A program made the translations under genes and the position numbers. The notes beneath the pieces were generated by a model that did no database searches, was not told the origin of the DNA, and was given only the letters and a program-made list of their open reading frames with translations. From positions 284,166 to 348,165 of the forward strand of contig JBIQJE010000002.1 of the NCBI GenBank assembly GCA_044507625.1: a DNA stretch of 64,000 bases, given 5' to 3'. Source of the stretch: Hyphomicrobium_A sp044507625 (GTDB lineage: Bacteria; Pseudomonadota; Alphaproteobacteria; Rhizobiales; Hyphomicrobiaceae). The first letter of the stretch is position 1, and each line of letters begins with the position of its first letter. Shown piece after piece: positions 7,028-16,183 of the stretch.

Positions 7028-8449
7028 TCAGGATGCGTGTGCCGCACCAACACCCCGGGTGCGTGCCGTGCTGCTTCCCTCGACGAGCGCAACGGCAACA
7101 TAGGCCGCCGCGGATAACGCCAGCGCCACCAGATAGGGGGCCTCCCATTCGAGCGCGAAGCGCCCGAGCGCCCACACCGCGGTCCCGAGCGTGATGGAGA
7201 CGGCAGCACTGCGCGGGCCGCCGAAGCGCGTGAAGAGCCCGAACGCTGCCGAGACGAATATGCCCGCGCTGCCAAATGCCGAGGCGATCTCGACGAGTTC
7301 CTTGATGCGGTCGGAGGTAAGGGCCAGAACGAACGCGGCCGCCGTCAGCGCCACGACGCTCAGGCGTGCAGCGATGAGCTTTCCGCGTACGCCCAGGGTC
7401 GGCGCCACCCGCACGACGATGTTGTGCGAGACCTGCGCGCCCGAAGCATGCAAAGCCGAATGCACGACGGAGAGGATTGCCGAGATGAGGGCGCCGCCGA
7501 AGATCACATAGTGCCACTGCGGCAGGTAATGGGCCGAGAGCACGGCGACGATCTGCTCGGAGTGGACGAGCTTGGCCTGTAAATCCGGCGTGGACCGCAC
7601 GAGGCCGGAAGCCGCCAATCCGAGAAACAGCGGCATCGTGCCGACGACGATATACATGAGGCCGCCCGCCACGGTGCCGCCCCGGGCCACCGCGGCCGAG
7701 CGCGCCCCGAGGAACCGCGAGATCAGCTCGATGGCAACGAAGGAGCCGAAGAAGGCGACTGCGACCGACTCGATCACCTCCAGCGGCGTGCCGTGGGCCG
7801 AAGCGGTGAACGTGAGATGCCCGGCGGGCGCATTCTGAAGCGCGGTTCCGACACCGCCGGCCGCGATGGCGACGGCGACCGTGAGCACGATGAGACCGAT
7901 GATCACCGCAAAGCCCTGCAGGAAGTCCGTGACGGCATCGGCGAGGAGGCCTCCGATCACCGAATAGGAGGCGACGAGCACCGCGGCGAGCATGATCGCG
8001 TTCGCCAGCGACAGGCCGGAGCTGGAGCTCAGCACCTGCCCGAAGGCGCGGATCTGCGCCGCCGCCCAGAAGACCGACCCGGGCAGCAGCACGATGACGA
8101 CGAGCTTCTCGACGCCGGGCGAAAAACGCGCGCGGAAGACGTCGGCAAAGGTCGTGACGCCCTGCCGCCAGATGAGAGCGGCATAGAGGAAGCCCGCCGC
8201 GATGACCGCGCAGCCATAGGCCAGAGGGTCGACGAGTGCGCCGGTGATGCCCTTGTCGTAGACCTCGCCCGACGTGGCGACGATGGCCTCGGCGCCGAAC
8301 CAGGTGGCGAAGACGGAAAAGGCAACGAGCGTCGGCCCCAGGGACCGTCCGGCGAGGATGTAGTCGCTCTCGGTCTTGACGCGGCGCGAGACCCAGACGC
8401 CCACGGCGAACTGCGCCAGCACGTAGGCAATCATTCCGAACAGGATCAT
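7028..8449 (-). CDS. Sodium:solute symporter (SSS family) membrane protein
   Basis: 473 aa, about 12-13 hydrophobic helices, beginning MILFGMIAYVLAQFAVGVWVS. The motif SDYILAGRSLGP, followed by FATWFGAEAIVATSGE, is the family hallmark around the sodium-binding helix 1 region. ATG 8449 is chosen because the upstream in-frame stretch is Arg/Ser-rich, soluble and without homology. It imports an organic solute with Na+; choline, proline or a carboxylate are family options and cannot be separated here. The DUF1622 gene lies upstream on the same strand. Confidence 0.88.
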   Translation of the reverse strand: MILFGMIAYVLAQFAVGVWVSRRVKTESDYILAGRSLGPTLVAFSVFATWFGAEAIVATSGEVYDKGITGALVDPLAYGCAVIAAGFLYAALIWRQGVTTFADVFRARFSPGVEKLVVIVLLPGSVFWAAAQIRAFGQVLSSSSGLSLANAIMLAAVLVASYSVIGGLLADAVTDFLQGFAVIIGLIVLTVAVAIAAGGVGTALQNAPAGHLTFTASAHGTPLEVIESVAVAFFGSFVAIELISRFLGARSAAVARGGTVAGGLMYIVVGTMPLFLGLAASGLVRSTPDLQAKLVHSEQIVAVLSAHYLPQWHYVIFGGALISAILSVVHSALHASGAQVSHNIVVRVAPTLGVRGKLIAARLSVVALTAAAFVLALTSDRIKELVEIASAFGSAGIFVSAAFGLFTRFGGPRSAAVSITLGTAVWALGRFALEWEAPYLVALALSAAAYVAVALVEGSSTARTRGVGAAHAS

Positions 8450-8567
8450 GGCGGTCCCCGGCAGCGTCGTCGGCGCGCGATCTTTGCGGCCGGAGCGGCG
8501 GACGGACAAGCGGTTCTTACGGGATTGTGCGGCTTGGATGGCTCGCGAGCTTATCTGGAGGTCCCGG

Positions 8568-8954
8568 TCAGGCCCCGTCGGGCGAAAACGTCGGCTCCCC
8601 TCGCTGCTGAGTGAGCCGGGTCGTCTGCCAGGGCCAGTGGCCATTGATCTCCACATCGAGGGAGATCGACAGGAAGGTGCGGATGATGACGATCCCGCCG
8701 AGAACGAGGATGGAATCGAGCGTCGGATCGACCACGACGGACTTTAGAATGTCGGCGGCGATGAGGATTTCGAGGCCGATGAGAATGCCGCGACCGAGAT
8801 TGGCCCGGTAATCGCGGTAGTTGGCGAGGAAGCCCGTGTGCGCGACGCGCACCAGAAAAACGGCAGTCGAGATGGCGACTGCAAGAAGAATGACCGCGAA
8901 GGCGGCGATATCGAGCACTTCGCTCGTCCAGAGCGCAACGTCTCTCATGGGCAA
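8568..8954 (-). CDS. DUF1622 inner-membrane protein
   Basis: 126-128 aa with three hydrophobic segments and the DUF1622 pattern (ANLGRGILIGLEILIAADILKS). Function is unknown for the family. A GGAGGG site lies 8 bases before a TTG at 8954 and 14 before ATG 8948, so the TTG start is preferred. It is 118 bases upstream of the symporter gene on the same strand and may share its transcript. Confidence 0.82.
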   Translation of the reverse strand: MPMRDVALWTSEVLDIAAFAVILLAVAISTAVFLVRVAHTGFLANYRDYRANLGRGILIGLEILIAADILKSVVVDPTLDSILVLGGIVIIRTFLSISLDVEINGHWPWQTTRLTQQRGEPTFSPDGA

Positions 8955-9086
8955 GGCTGGATCCCTCCGTGCCGATAGACGCTAAGATGGCCTCGGCAGC
9001 GCCGGCCACATTGCCGTAGGAGGGGTTTCCGATCCGGTAACGTTGAAGGGCGCGAAGGTCCGGCGCCGCCACGAGGGGAGATCGCT

Positions 9087-9881
9087 TTGTTCTACATCTC
9101 GAAGTTCTTCTGGATGCTGACCCGGCCCGGCATGCTCCTGATGCTTCTGCTGGTGATGGGCCTCATCCTCCTCTTTCGCACGCGCTTCGTCCGTACGGGC
9201 CGCGCACTTCTGTTCGCCGCGGCCGGGATTGTCGTCATCGCGGGATTTCTGCCGCTGAGCACCTGGCTGATCCTGCCGCTGGAAGAGCGCTTTCCCCGCG
9301 CCGACCTGAGCGGCAAGCCCGTCGACGGCATCGTGGTTCTTGGCGGCGCGGAGGATTCCCGCGTCGCGACCGGGCGAGGGGTGCAGGCATTCAACGAGGC
9401 GGGGGAGCGCTTCACGGAAGCGGTGGCGCTGGCGCGACGCTACCCGGATGCGAAGATCATCTTTACCGGCGGTGCCATCGAGATCCTGATGCGTCCCACC
9501 ATCGGCGCCGACGCGGCCGGGCGCATCTTCAGTGACCTCGGCATCGGGAGTGACCGCCTGCGCCTGGAGCGCGCCGCCCGTAACACGTATGAGAACGCGG
9601 CGCTGACACGAGACATCGCCAATCCGCAGCCGGGGGAGCGCTGGCTGCTCGTCACCTCCGCTTGGCACATGCCGCGGTCGATCGGCATCTTCCGCCAGGC
9701 GGGATTCCCCGTGGAGGCATGGCCCGTCGACTATCGGACGACAGGAGCGGACGATGCTTTCGTGCCGTTCTTCAACCCGCTCGAAGGCCTGCGCCGCTTC
9801 GACTTCGTGGCCAAGGAGTGGGTGGCGCTGACGGTGAATTGGCTCAGCGGCCGCTCGGACGCCTTGCTGCCTGCGCCGTGA
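9087..9881 (+). CDS. YdcF/ElyC-family (DUF218) membrane protein
   Basis: 264 aa: two N-terminal hydrophobic helices (about 9-29 and 37-59), then a DUF218 domain starting VDGIVVLGGAEDSR and IIFTGG, with TSAWHMPRS near residue 191. Family members such as E. coli ElyC affect cell-envelope and peptidoglycan-precursor metabolism; the chemistry is unclear. The start is TTG 9087, placed 6 bases after GAGGGGAG. No ATG lies nearby in frame before residue 11. It converges with the hydrolase gene downstream. Confidence 0.85.
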   Translation: MFYISKFFWMLTRPGMLLMLLLVMGLILLFRTRFVRTGRALLFAAAGIVVIAGFLPLSTWLILPLEERFPRADLSGKPVDGIVVLGGAEDSRVATGRGVQAFNEAGERFTEAVALARRYPDAKIIFTGGAIEILMRPTIGADAAGRIFSDLGIGSDRLRLERAARNTYENAALTRDIANPQPGERWLLVTSAWHMPRSIGIFRQAGFPVEAWPVDYRTTGADDAFVPFFNPLEGLRRFDFVAKEWVALTVNWLSGRSDALLPAP

Positions 9882-9906
9882 CGCCCCGCGGACACGCGAT
9901 TTTTGA

Positions 9907-10827
9907 TTAGACCGTTACGGAAGCGAGGCTCGCATATTGGCGGCCCGCATCCGTCGCCGACAGGAAATGCCGGATGGCTTCGATGGTCGGCGCGTCCTTG
10001 AGCAGCGGAGCGTGGCCTTGGTTGGCTACCGTCACGGTCGCCATCGCCGGATGCCGCCGGCGCATCTCCTCCACCGTCTCGGCGGTGAGGATGTCGGAGT
10101 TCTCACCCCGCAGCACCATCAGCGGAACGCGCTTCAGCGCTTCGAATTGCGGCCACAGCGCCGGGATGGGGCCGTCCAGCACCGACAGCGCGTTGCCGAG
10201 GTTCGGATCATAGCCCGGCGCGGGCTTGCCGTTCTTCTCGTTATACCACTGGCGCGCGGCCTCCTCCCACACGGCCTCGGAGATCGCCGGGAACTGGCGA
10301 CGGTTTAATTCGCGCGTCATGCGCGCGGCGTCGGGCCATGAGTAGGGCAATGGAACGCGCCCGACATAGCCGCTGATGCGCGCGAGCCCGTCGTGCTCGA
10401 TCACCGGGCCGATGTCGTTCAGCACGACCGCGCCGATGGCCGTCGGCTGGGCGGCGGCAATGAGCATGGTGATGAGGCCGCCGCGGGATGTGCCGATGAA
10501 GGCCGCATCGTTGAGCCCCGTCAGGGCGACGAAGTCGAGCACATCCAGCATCTCGACGCTGATCGAGTAGTTTCGCCACTCGGGGTCGAAGTCCGACAGT
10601 CCGCGCCCACGATAGTCGAGGGTGTAGACGGTGCGTGGAGAGTGGGGATGGCGGCTCAGGGCCACCGCGAGGTCGTGGAAATCGCGCCCGTTGCGGGTGA
10701 GGCCGGCAAGGCAGAGGACCGGCCTGGCGCCTTTCGTACCGGCAGGCGCAGGGTAGCGGCGCCCGTGAAGGCGCAGGCCGTCGCGCGACGTGTAGTAGAT
10801 GTCCTCGTAGCCTTCGGCGGCCTTCAT
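9907..10827 (-). CDS. Alpha/beta hydrolase
   Basis: 306 aa. The catalytic triad can be read: nucleophile Ser114 in GTSRGG, acid Asp245 in GENSDIL and His272 in NQGHAPLL. The oxyanion-side motif is LAGLTRNGRDF near residue 40. A soluble esterase or lactonase-like enzyme is likely; the substrate is unknown. ATG 10827 is preceded by AGGGGAAAACG. The upstream neighbour on the same strand is the slt gene, 76 bases away. Confidence 0.88.
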   Translation of the reverse strand: MKAAEGYEDIYYTSRDGLRLHGRRYPAPAGTKGARPVLCLAGLTRNGRDFHDLAVALSRHPHSPRTVYTLDYRGRGLSDFDPEWRNYSISVEMLDVLDFVALTGLNDAAFIGTSRGGLITMLIAAAQPTAIGAVVLNDIGPVIEHDGLARISGYVGRVPLPYSWPDAARMTRELNRRQFPAISEAVWEEAARQWYNEKNGKPAPGYDPNLGNALSVLDGPIPALWPQFEALKRVPLMVLRGENSDILTAETVEEMRRRHPAMATVTVANQGHAPLLKDAPTIEAIRHFLSATDAGRQYASLASVTV

Positions 10828-10903
10828 CGTTTTCCCCTGACTTCGCTCCGGCGAAGAAATCCTGTCGCAGTGGTCCGCCCGCTGGCAAGCCGCAGCGGCT
10901 GTC

Positions 10904-13216
10904 TCAGTCGGTCGTGTCCGCCGTGCTCGTTTTGTCGGCCCCCGCCGCGTGTGCAGGCTTTGCCGCGCTTGCGCGGTAGAGATCCTCATCGAGCCGCAGC
11001 GGCGACGCTTCACCCAGGCGGGCACGGTAGACCTGGATATTCGAAAGCACCTTCGCGACGTAGTTGCGCGTCTCCTCGAACGGGATGCGCTCGATCCAGT
11101 CCACCGGATCCATGCCCGCTTCGCGCGGATCGCCGAACTCGCGCACCCACTGGCGCGTGCGGCCGGGCCCTGCGTTATAGCTCGGCAGCCCCAGCACGTA
11201 TGAGCCGTTCCAGTCGTCGAGGCGGTCGGCGACGTAGGCCGAGGCAATCATGATGTTATAGGAATCATCGCTCAGCAGCTTCGCGTGCGAGCACTTGATC
11301 TTGTAGTCACGGCAGATGTGGTTGGCGGTGATCTTCATCACCTGCAGGATTCCGCGCGCGCCGGCGCCCGATACCGTGCTGCTGTTGAATTCCGTCTCCT
11401 GGCGCGCCAGCCCGAGCAGATAGGCCGTCTCCGGTGGCGCGCGCAGCGGCTTGTAGGCCGGCAGCGCGTGCACCGGATAGCTGTAGTAGTAGAGGTTATG
11501 TCCGCGCGCGATCGCGGCCTTGCCGATGCGCACGCTCGTCTGCGTGTCGTCCAGCGCGCGCGCGAGGTGCGCTGCGAGCGCGGCCCACGCCTCGTCGTTC
11601 TCGATCTTTGCGCCATTGAGCAGGAACACGCGACTGATATGCCGCCCCAGCTTCGCCTTCTCGGCGATCGCGATCGCTTTGATGGCGTCGTGCCCGGTGA
11701 AGCGTTTGACATGCGCGGCGCTCGGCACAACAGGCGGTTCGAAGCTGAGCGCGCGGGTACCCGGCGAAAGCTTCTGGATCGCGAGCAGGCCGTGGAAGGT
11801 GTCCTTGAAGCGGGCGGCCGTCTCATAGCTCTTCTTGGCGCGCACCTTGTCGCCCAGAACCTCCGCCGTGCGGCCCATCCAGTAGTTCGCGCGCGCGCGG
11901 GTGAGCGGGCCGTCGGCATTCGAGACGAGAACGGAGAAATGTTTTTCCGCAGCCTTCGGATCGCTCAGATAGCGTAGCGCGATCCAACCCGCCATGAAGG
12001 TCTGATCGTTGAGCGCATTGACGCCGAGCGGGCCCGCATCCCGCACCAGCTCGTAGGCGAGCTTGGGCTTGTTCTCCTTGAGCGCGAGATAGGCGAGGCT
12101 GCGGCGTTCGACCCACCATTCGTCCAGGTTGGCGACGACGAGGGGATCGCGCGGTGCCGTCCGCATGAGCTTTGCGGCCTCCTCGAGCTTCCCCGCCCGC
12201 CGCTGCTTCTGGATCTTGTGAAAGACGACGCCCCAGTCGGTGCCCTTGCCGCCGCTGGGATTGCCGAGATTGGTTTTGTCGCCCTCACGCATGAAGACGG
12301 CGAGGCGGTTCTCGGCCGTCTTCCGCTCCGCTTCCGGCAACAGGGGAATGAGGCTTTTGACACGCGCGGCGCGCGCTATCCGGTCCGCTTTGTAACGGAC
12401 ATCGTCGATCAGCAGCCGGTCGAGTCGCCATTTATGATCCGCCGCCGTGAGCATGGAGCCGAAGCGCCGGAGAAAGCCCTTTTCGAGCCCAGGTGCCAAA
12501 TCCTCTTCGCGCCACACCTTCGAGGCCAGCTCCTTGGCTTTGTCATTTTCGCCGTGCGCGAGATGCACCGAGGCGAGAACCGCCATGCCCGCCGGACTGC
12601 GTGCCGCGCCGTCCTTGAAGTAGGTGGCGAGGATGTCGGTGTCGCCACCCTCGACGAACAGCGATTCCTCCATGCGACGCTGCAGCAGTTCGCGGCTTGG
12701 CCAATCGGGACGCTCGGCGAGGAACTTGAGATACTCCGCCGCCTTGCCCTGACCGCGGCGCAGGCGTTCCCATTCGATCAGGCGCTGGGCGACGGGATCG
12801 CTGATGCTGTCTTTGAGCTGCTCGGCCTTCTCTGGATCGCCGGACGCGGCGGCCTTGAATGCGGCCGCGAGTTTCGTCGCGTCGTCCGCGGAGAGCGCAT
12901 AGTCCCGCAGCGGCGCAACCATCCGGTCGAGCTTGGCGATGTACGCGGCCTCCGCCTTCGCGGGCCGCGGCGAGGTCTCTTCCTTCGGGCGCGCGGCGGC
13001 TTTGGGTGCCGGCGGGGGAACCGTGCCCGCCTGGGCTACCTCGATGCGTCCGCCCTCCGCCGCAAGTGCGGCGGAGACGGCGAAGAGGCAGCCGGCCACC
13101 ACGAGGCCGGCGGCTGCCGCGAGTGGGGAGAGGAGCGAGCGCTGGAAGCCGCGAGGGCCGCCCGCGATGGGCCCGATTCCGGGTGCTCGTCGAAGATCGC
13201 GTCGTGTCTGGGGCAA
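10904..13216 (-). CDS. slt: Soluble lytic murein transglycosylase
   Basis: Cleaves peptidoglycan glycan strands to 1,6-anhydro products in the periplasm. About 770 aa: an N-terminal Arg-rich signal sequence with hydrophobic core (LAAAAGLVVAGCLFAVSAALA), a long helical superhelix region, and a C-terminal SLT domain with the catalytic Glu in LARQETEFN, then GARGILQVM and YNAGPGRT. The most likely start is TTG 13216, preceded by GGAAGG with 7-base spacing; an in-frame ATG at 13393 would add 59 Arg/Pro-rich residues before the signal peptide. It is divergent from dapA. Confidence 0.9.
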   Translation of the reverse strand: MPQTRRDLRRAPGIGPIAGGPRGFQRSLLSPLAAAAGLVVAGCLFAVSAALAAEGGRIEVAQAGTVPPPAPKAAARPKEETSPRPAKAEAAYIAKLDRMVAPLRDYALSADDATKLAAAFKAAASGDPEKAEQLKDSISDPVAQRLIEWERLRRGQGKAAEYLKFLAERPDWPSRELLQRRMEESLFVEGGDTDILATYFKDGAARSPAGMAVLASVHLAHGENDKAKELASKVWREEDLAPGLEKGFLRRFGSMLTAADHKWRLDRLLIDDVRYKADRIARAARVKSLIPLLPEAERKTAENRLAVFMREGDKTNLGNPSGGKGTDWGVVFHKIQKQRRAGKLEEAAKLMRTAPRDPLVVANLDEWWVERRSLAYLALKENKPKLAYELVRDAGPLGVNALNDQTFMAGWIALRYLSDPKAAEKHFSVLVSNADGPLTRARANYWMGRTAEVLGDKVRAKKSYETAARFKDTFHGLLAIQKLSPGTRALSFEPPVVPSAAHVKRFTGHDAIKAIAIAEKAKLGRHISRVFLLNGAKIENDEAWAALAAHLARALDDTQTSVRIGKAAIARGHNLYYYSYPVHALPAYKPLRAPPETAYLLGLARQETEFNSSTVSGAGARGILQVMKITANHICRDYKIKCSHAKLLSDDSYNIMIASAYVADRLDDWNGSYVLGLPSYNAGPGRTRQWVREFGDPREAGMDPVDWIERIPFEETRNYVAKVLSNIQVYRARLGEASPLRLDEDLYRASAAKPAHAAGADKTSTADTTD

Positions 13217-13473
13217 TGTCTGTCCTTCCACAGGCACCGCAGGCGGGCCCGGGTTGCGGGCCACAGGGCAAGGTCTTAATGTCTCCGCTCGACAGAGCGG
13301 TGCGACTCCACCATCACCAACGCGCCGCAAAAATACCAATTCGTCCGGCAAGGGACAAGGCGCCGAGGATGCTGCCCGATGGGGCGAGGGCAAGGCGCTG
13401 AGGCACTTTTTCCGCGCACAATTGCTGTTCGAACGCGTATGAGGGAGCCCTGAGGCTCAAAGGTAACGGGGAC
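13217..13473. promoter_or_regulatory. Divergent slt/dapA intergenic region
   Basis: 257 bases must hold both promoters. I see an 8-base hairpin-forming element (GAGCC-CTGA-GGCTC) just before the dapA ribosome-binding site at about 13445-13458. I see no convincing -35/-10 pair for either gene. Confidence 0.4.
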
Positions 13474-14364
13474 ATGTTCAAGGGATCATTTACCGCACTG
13501 ATCACGCCCTTCAAGAACGGGAGCATCGACGAGGACGCGCTGCGCCGCATCGTCGATTGGCAGATCAGCGAAGGAACGCATGGCCTTGTCCCCGTAGGAA
13601 CCACGGGTGAGAGCCCGACTCTGTCGCACGATGAGCATAAGCGGGTCGTCGAGCTGACGATCGAGGCCGCGAAGAAGCGCGTGCCGGTGATCGCGGGCGC
13701 GGGCTCCAACGCGACAAGCGAAGCCATCGACTTCACGCAGCACGCCGCCTCCGTCGGCGCCGATGCCGTTCTCGTCGTCACGCCGTACTACAACAAGCCG
13801 ACGCAGGAAGGGCTCTACCAGCATTTCAAGGCGATCAACGACGCCATCGACATCCCCATCATCATCTACAACATACCGGGCCGCTCGATCGTCGATATGA
13901 CCGTCGAGACCATGGCACGCTGCTTCGCGTTGAAGAACGTCGTCGGCGTCAAGGATGCGACGGCCAATCTCGCGCGCGCCTCCCAGCAGCGCCTTGCGCT
14001 GGGGCCGGAGTTCATCATGCTGTCGGGCGAGGATGCGACCGCGCTGGGCTTCATGGCCCACGGCGGCCATGGCTGTATCTCGGTGGTATCGAACATCGCC
14101 CCGCGCCTGTGCGCCGAGTTCCAGAACGCCTGCCTTGCCGGCGACTACAGGAAGGCGCTGGAGCTGCAGGACCGGCTGATGCCGTTGCATGATGCCATGT
14201 TCTGCGAAGCCAATCCCGGCCCCGTGAAGTATGCCGCTGCCCGCCTCGGGCTATGCGGAGCGGAAACGCGCCTGCCATTGGTGCCGATTTCGCAGGCTTC
14301 CCAGCGCACCGTTGACGCCGCCCTTGCCCAGGCCGGCCTCGTGCAGGCCCGCGCGGCCGAGTAA
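13474..14364 (+). CDS. dapA: 4-hydroxy-tetrahydrodipicolinate synthase
   Basis: Condenses pyruvate with aspartate semialdehyde, the first step of the diaminopimelate/lysine branch. 296 aa, the usual length. The Schiff-base Lys160 lies in GVKDAT; GTTGES (43-48) and Tyr132 in IIIYN complete the active site. The upstream sequence has GGTAACGGGG before ATG. It is followed by smpB 41 bases downstream, the usual pairing in rhizobia. Confidence 0.97.
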   Translation: MFKGSFTALITPFKNGSIDEDALRRIVDWQISEGTHGLVPVGTTGESPTLSHDEHKRVVELTIEAAKKRVPVIAGAGSNATSEAIDFTQHAASVGADAVLVVTPYYNKPTQEGLYQHFKAINDAIDIPIIIYNIPGRSIVDMTVETMARCFALKNVVGVKDATANLARASQQRLALGPEFIMLSGEDATALGFMAHGGHGCISVVSNIAPRLCAEFQNACLAGDYRKALELQDRLMPLHDAMFCEANPGPVKYAAARLGLCGAETRLPLVPISQASQRTVDAALAQAGLVQARAAE

Positions 14365-14405
14365 CTTGCTCGGCCCGACGAGGTCGTAGGAAAAGGACAG
14401 CGGCC

Positions 14406-14882
14406 ATGGCGGCCAAAGAGAAAGACGGCCGCCGCATCGTTGCCGAGAACCGGCAGGCCCGTCACGAATACTTCCTCACCGATACGCTCGAAGCCGGCCT
14501 CCAGCTCACGGGCACGGAGGTGAAGTCGCTGCGCAAGGGACAGGCCAACATTGCCGAAAGCTATGCCTCGATCGAGGACGGCGGCGTTTGGCTCGTCAAC
14601 TCCTATATCCCCGAGTACAAAGGCGCCGGCCCGTTCTTCCAGCATGAGCCCCGGCGCAAGCGCCGCCTGCTGCTGCACGCCAAGGAAATCCACAAGCTCG
14701 CCATCGCCATCGACCGCCAGGGCATGACGATGGTTCCGCTCGAGCTCTACTTCAACGAGCGCGGCATCGCGAAGCTCAAGATGGCACTCGCCGAAGGCAA
14801 GAAGCTCCACGACAAGCGCGAGGCGGCCAAGAAGCGCGACTGGAACCGCGAGAAGGCGCGCATCATGCGCGACAAGGGCTGA
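14406..14882 (+). CDS. smpB: SsrA-binding protein SmpB
   Basis: Binds tmRNA and delivers it to stalled ribosomes in trans-translation. 158 aa with NRQARHEYFLTDTLEAG, LTGTEVKSLRKGQANI and the C-terminal basic helix KREAAKKRDWNREKARIM. AGGAAAAGGACAG precedes the ATG. The stop overlaps the next gene's ATG (TGATG). The tmRNA gene itself is not in the window. Confidence 0.97.
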   Translation: MAAKEKDGRRIVAENRQARHEYFLTDTLEAGLQLTGTEVKSLRKGQANIAESYASIEDGGVWLVNSYIPEYKGAGPFFQHEPRRKRRLLLHAKEIHKLAIAIDRQGMTMVPLELYFNERGIAKLKMALAEGKKLHDKREAAKKRDWNREKARIMRDKG

Positions 14883-15463
14883 TGCCGGGGCCGGGCGGAC
14901 AGGGGCTCGAGAACGTCGATTGGTCGGCCTTGCCTCGACCGGTCAATGACGGCGCAGCGAGCCATCTGCCCGGAGCCGCGCTCCCCGACATCGTGCTGCC
15001 CGCGACCACGGGACCCGATATCTCGCTGGCCCGCCTGGCCGGGCGCACGGTTCTGTATGCTTACCCGATGACCGGAAAGCCGGGCGTTGCCCTTCCCGAC
15101 GGCTGGGACGAGATCCCCGGAGCGCGGGGCTGCACACCCCAGACCTGCGCTTTCCGGGACCGCTATGCCGATTTGCACGCGGCGGGCGCGGGGCATGTCT
15201 TCGGCATTTCCACCCAGGATACGGCGTACCAGCGGGAAGCCGCCGAGCGCCTGCACCTACCATTTCCGCTGCTGTCGGATGCGGCGCTCCGCCTCACGAC
15301 CGCGTTGAGGCTTCCTGTCATGGTCGTTGGCGGCACTATGCTCCTCAAGCGCATGGCGCTAATTATCGAGGATGGCATTATCGCGCATGTGTTCTATCCG
15401 GTATTTCCGCCCGACCGAAACGCCGCGGACGTGCTGCAATGGCTGAGAGCACGGCAAGCATGA
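14882..15463 (+). CDS. Peroxiredoxin/redoxin-like protein with two cysteines
   Basis: 193 aa of the AhpC/TSA-like thioredoxin fold. The active-site region reads GARGCTPQTCAFRD, with Cys84 and Cys89 in PrxQ-like spacing. Cys89, after TPQT, would be the peroxidatic cysteine. A further redoxin feature is YAYPMTGKPG (59-68). It probably reduces a peroxide with thiol donors in the cytosol. ATG overlaps the smpB stop, and the 3' end overlaps a paralogue (next entry), so the pair is translationally coupled. Confidence 0.8.
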   Translation: MPGPGGQGLENVDWSALPRPVNDGAASHLPGAALPDIVLPATTGPDISLARLAGRTVLYAYPMTGKPGVALPDGWDEIPGARGCTPQTCAFRDRYADLHAAGAGHVFGISTQDTAYQREAAERLHLPFPLLSDAALRLTTALRLPVMVVGGTMLLKRMALIIEDGIIAHVFYPVFPPDRNAADVLQWLRARQA

Positions 15464-16029
15464 ACGGCGAAAGCGGGCGCGTCGCACCCGGCGACGACGG
15501 CGGTGCACGGCATCTGGTGAGCGGCCTCGAGCTGCCGGACATCACGCTGGCATCGAGCCGCGGCGGCGGCGTGAACCTGAGCAAGCGCAAGGGCGGCGCC
15601 ATCGTCTACGTCTATCCATGGACCGGGCGCCCGGGCGTCGAGAATCCGCCCGGTTGGGACGACATCCCCGGCGCGCACGGTTCCACGCCCGAGACGGAGG
15701 GGTTCCGCGATCTCTACCTCCGTTTCCGCGCCCAGCGCATGGAGGTCTTCGGCCTCAGCACCCAGGACAGCGATCACCACCGTGAGATGGCGAGCCGTCT
15801 CGCCGTGCCGTTTGCATTGCTGAGCGACGATGAATTCGAGATGCAAAAGGCGCTTGGTTTGCCAACCTTCGAGGCGGGCGGCGTGCGCTATCTGAAGCGT
15901 CTCACGCTCCTCGTGCGCGACGGGCACATCGCCCACACGTTCTATCCCGTCACCGACCCGGCCCGGCACGCCCGGCAAGTCATCGACTGGCTCGATGAGA
16001 AGCGCCGCGCCTTCGGCAGCGCCGGATAG
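15460..16029 (+). CDS. Cysteine-free redoxin paralogue
   Basis: 189 aa, clearly related to the preceding protein: YVYPWTGRPGVENPPGWDDIP matches in place and spacing, as do FGLSTQDS and the C-terminal HTFYP. At the active site it reads GAHGSTPETEGFRD: both cysteine positions are replaced (Ser and Glu), and no cysteine occurs anywhere in the protein. Thiol peroxidase chemistry is therefore not expected. ATG 15460 gives a 4-base ATGA overlap with the upstream stop; ATG 15439 is an alternative. A partner, chaperone or sensor role is inference only. Confidence 0.78.
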   Translation: MNGESGRVAPGDDGGARHLVSGLELPDITLASSRGGGVNLSKRKGGAIVYVYPWTGRPGVENPPGWDDIPGAHGSTPETEGFRDLYLRFRAQRMEVFGLSTQDSDHHREMASRLAVPFALLSDDEFEMQKALGLPTFEAGGVRYLKRLTLLVRDGHIAHTFYPVTDPARHARQVIDWLDEKRRAFGSAG

Positions 16030-16091
16030 AGACAAAGATAGCGCCGCTGTAGGTGCGTCCGGTGGTGGTGCGCGCCGCCCCTGCCTCTAAC

Positions 16092-16162
16092 CGCTTCCCA
16101 CTTTTCCAGACGCACTTTCTACCTATCGCGCTTCTTATCGGAAAAGCGCTTCCCACTTTTCC
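16092..16162. repeat. Direct 16-bp repeat CGCTTCCCACTTTTCC, two copies
   Basis: Identical 16-mers at 16092-16107 and 16147-16162 lie between the redoxin pair and the convergent DUF3775 gene. The second is preceded by GGAAAAG, which can pair with CTTTTCC, giving hairpin potential. It resembles the short intergenic repeats common in Hyphomicrobiales. Confidence 0.6.
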
Positions 16163-16183
16163 GGCAGCGCCCTGGGGACTGCG

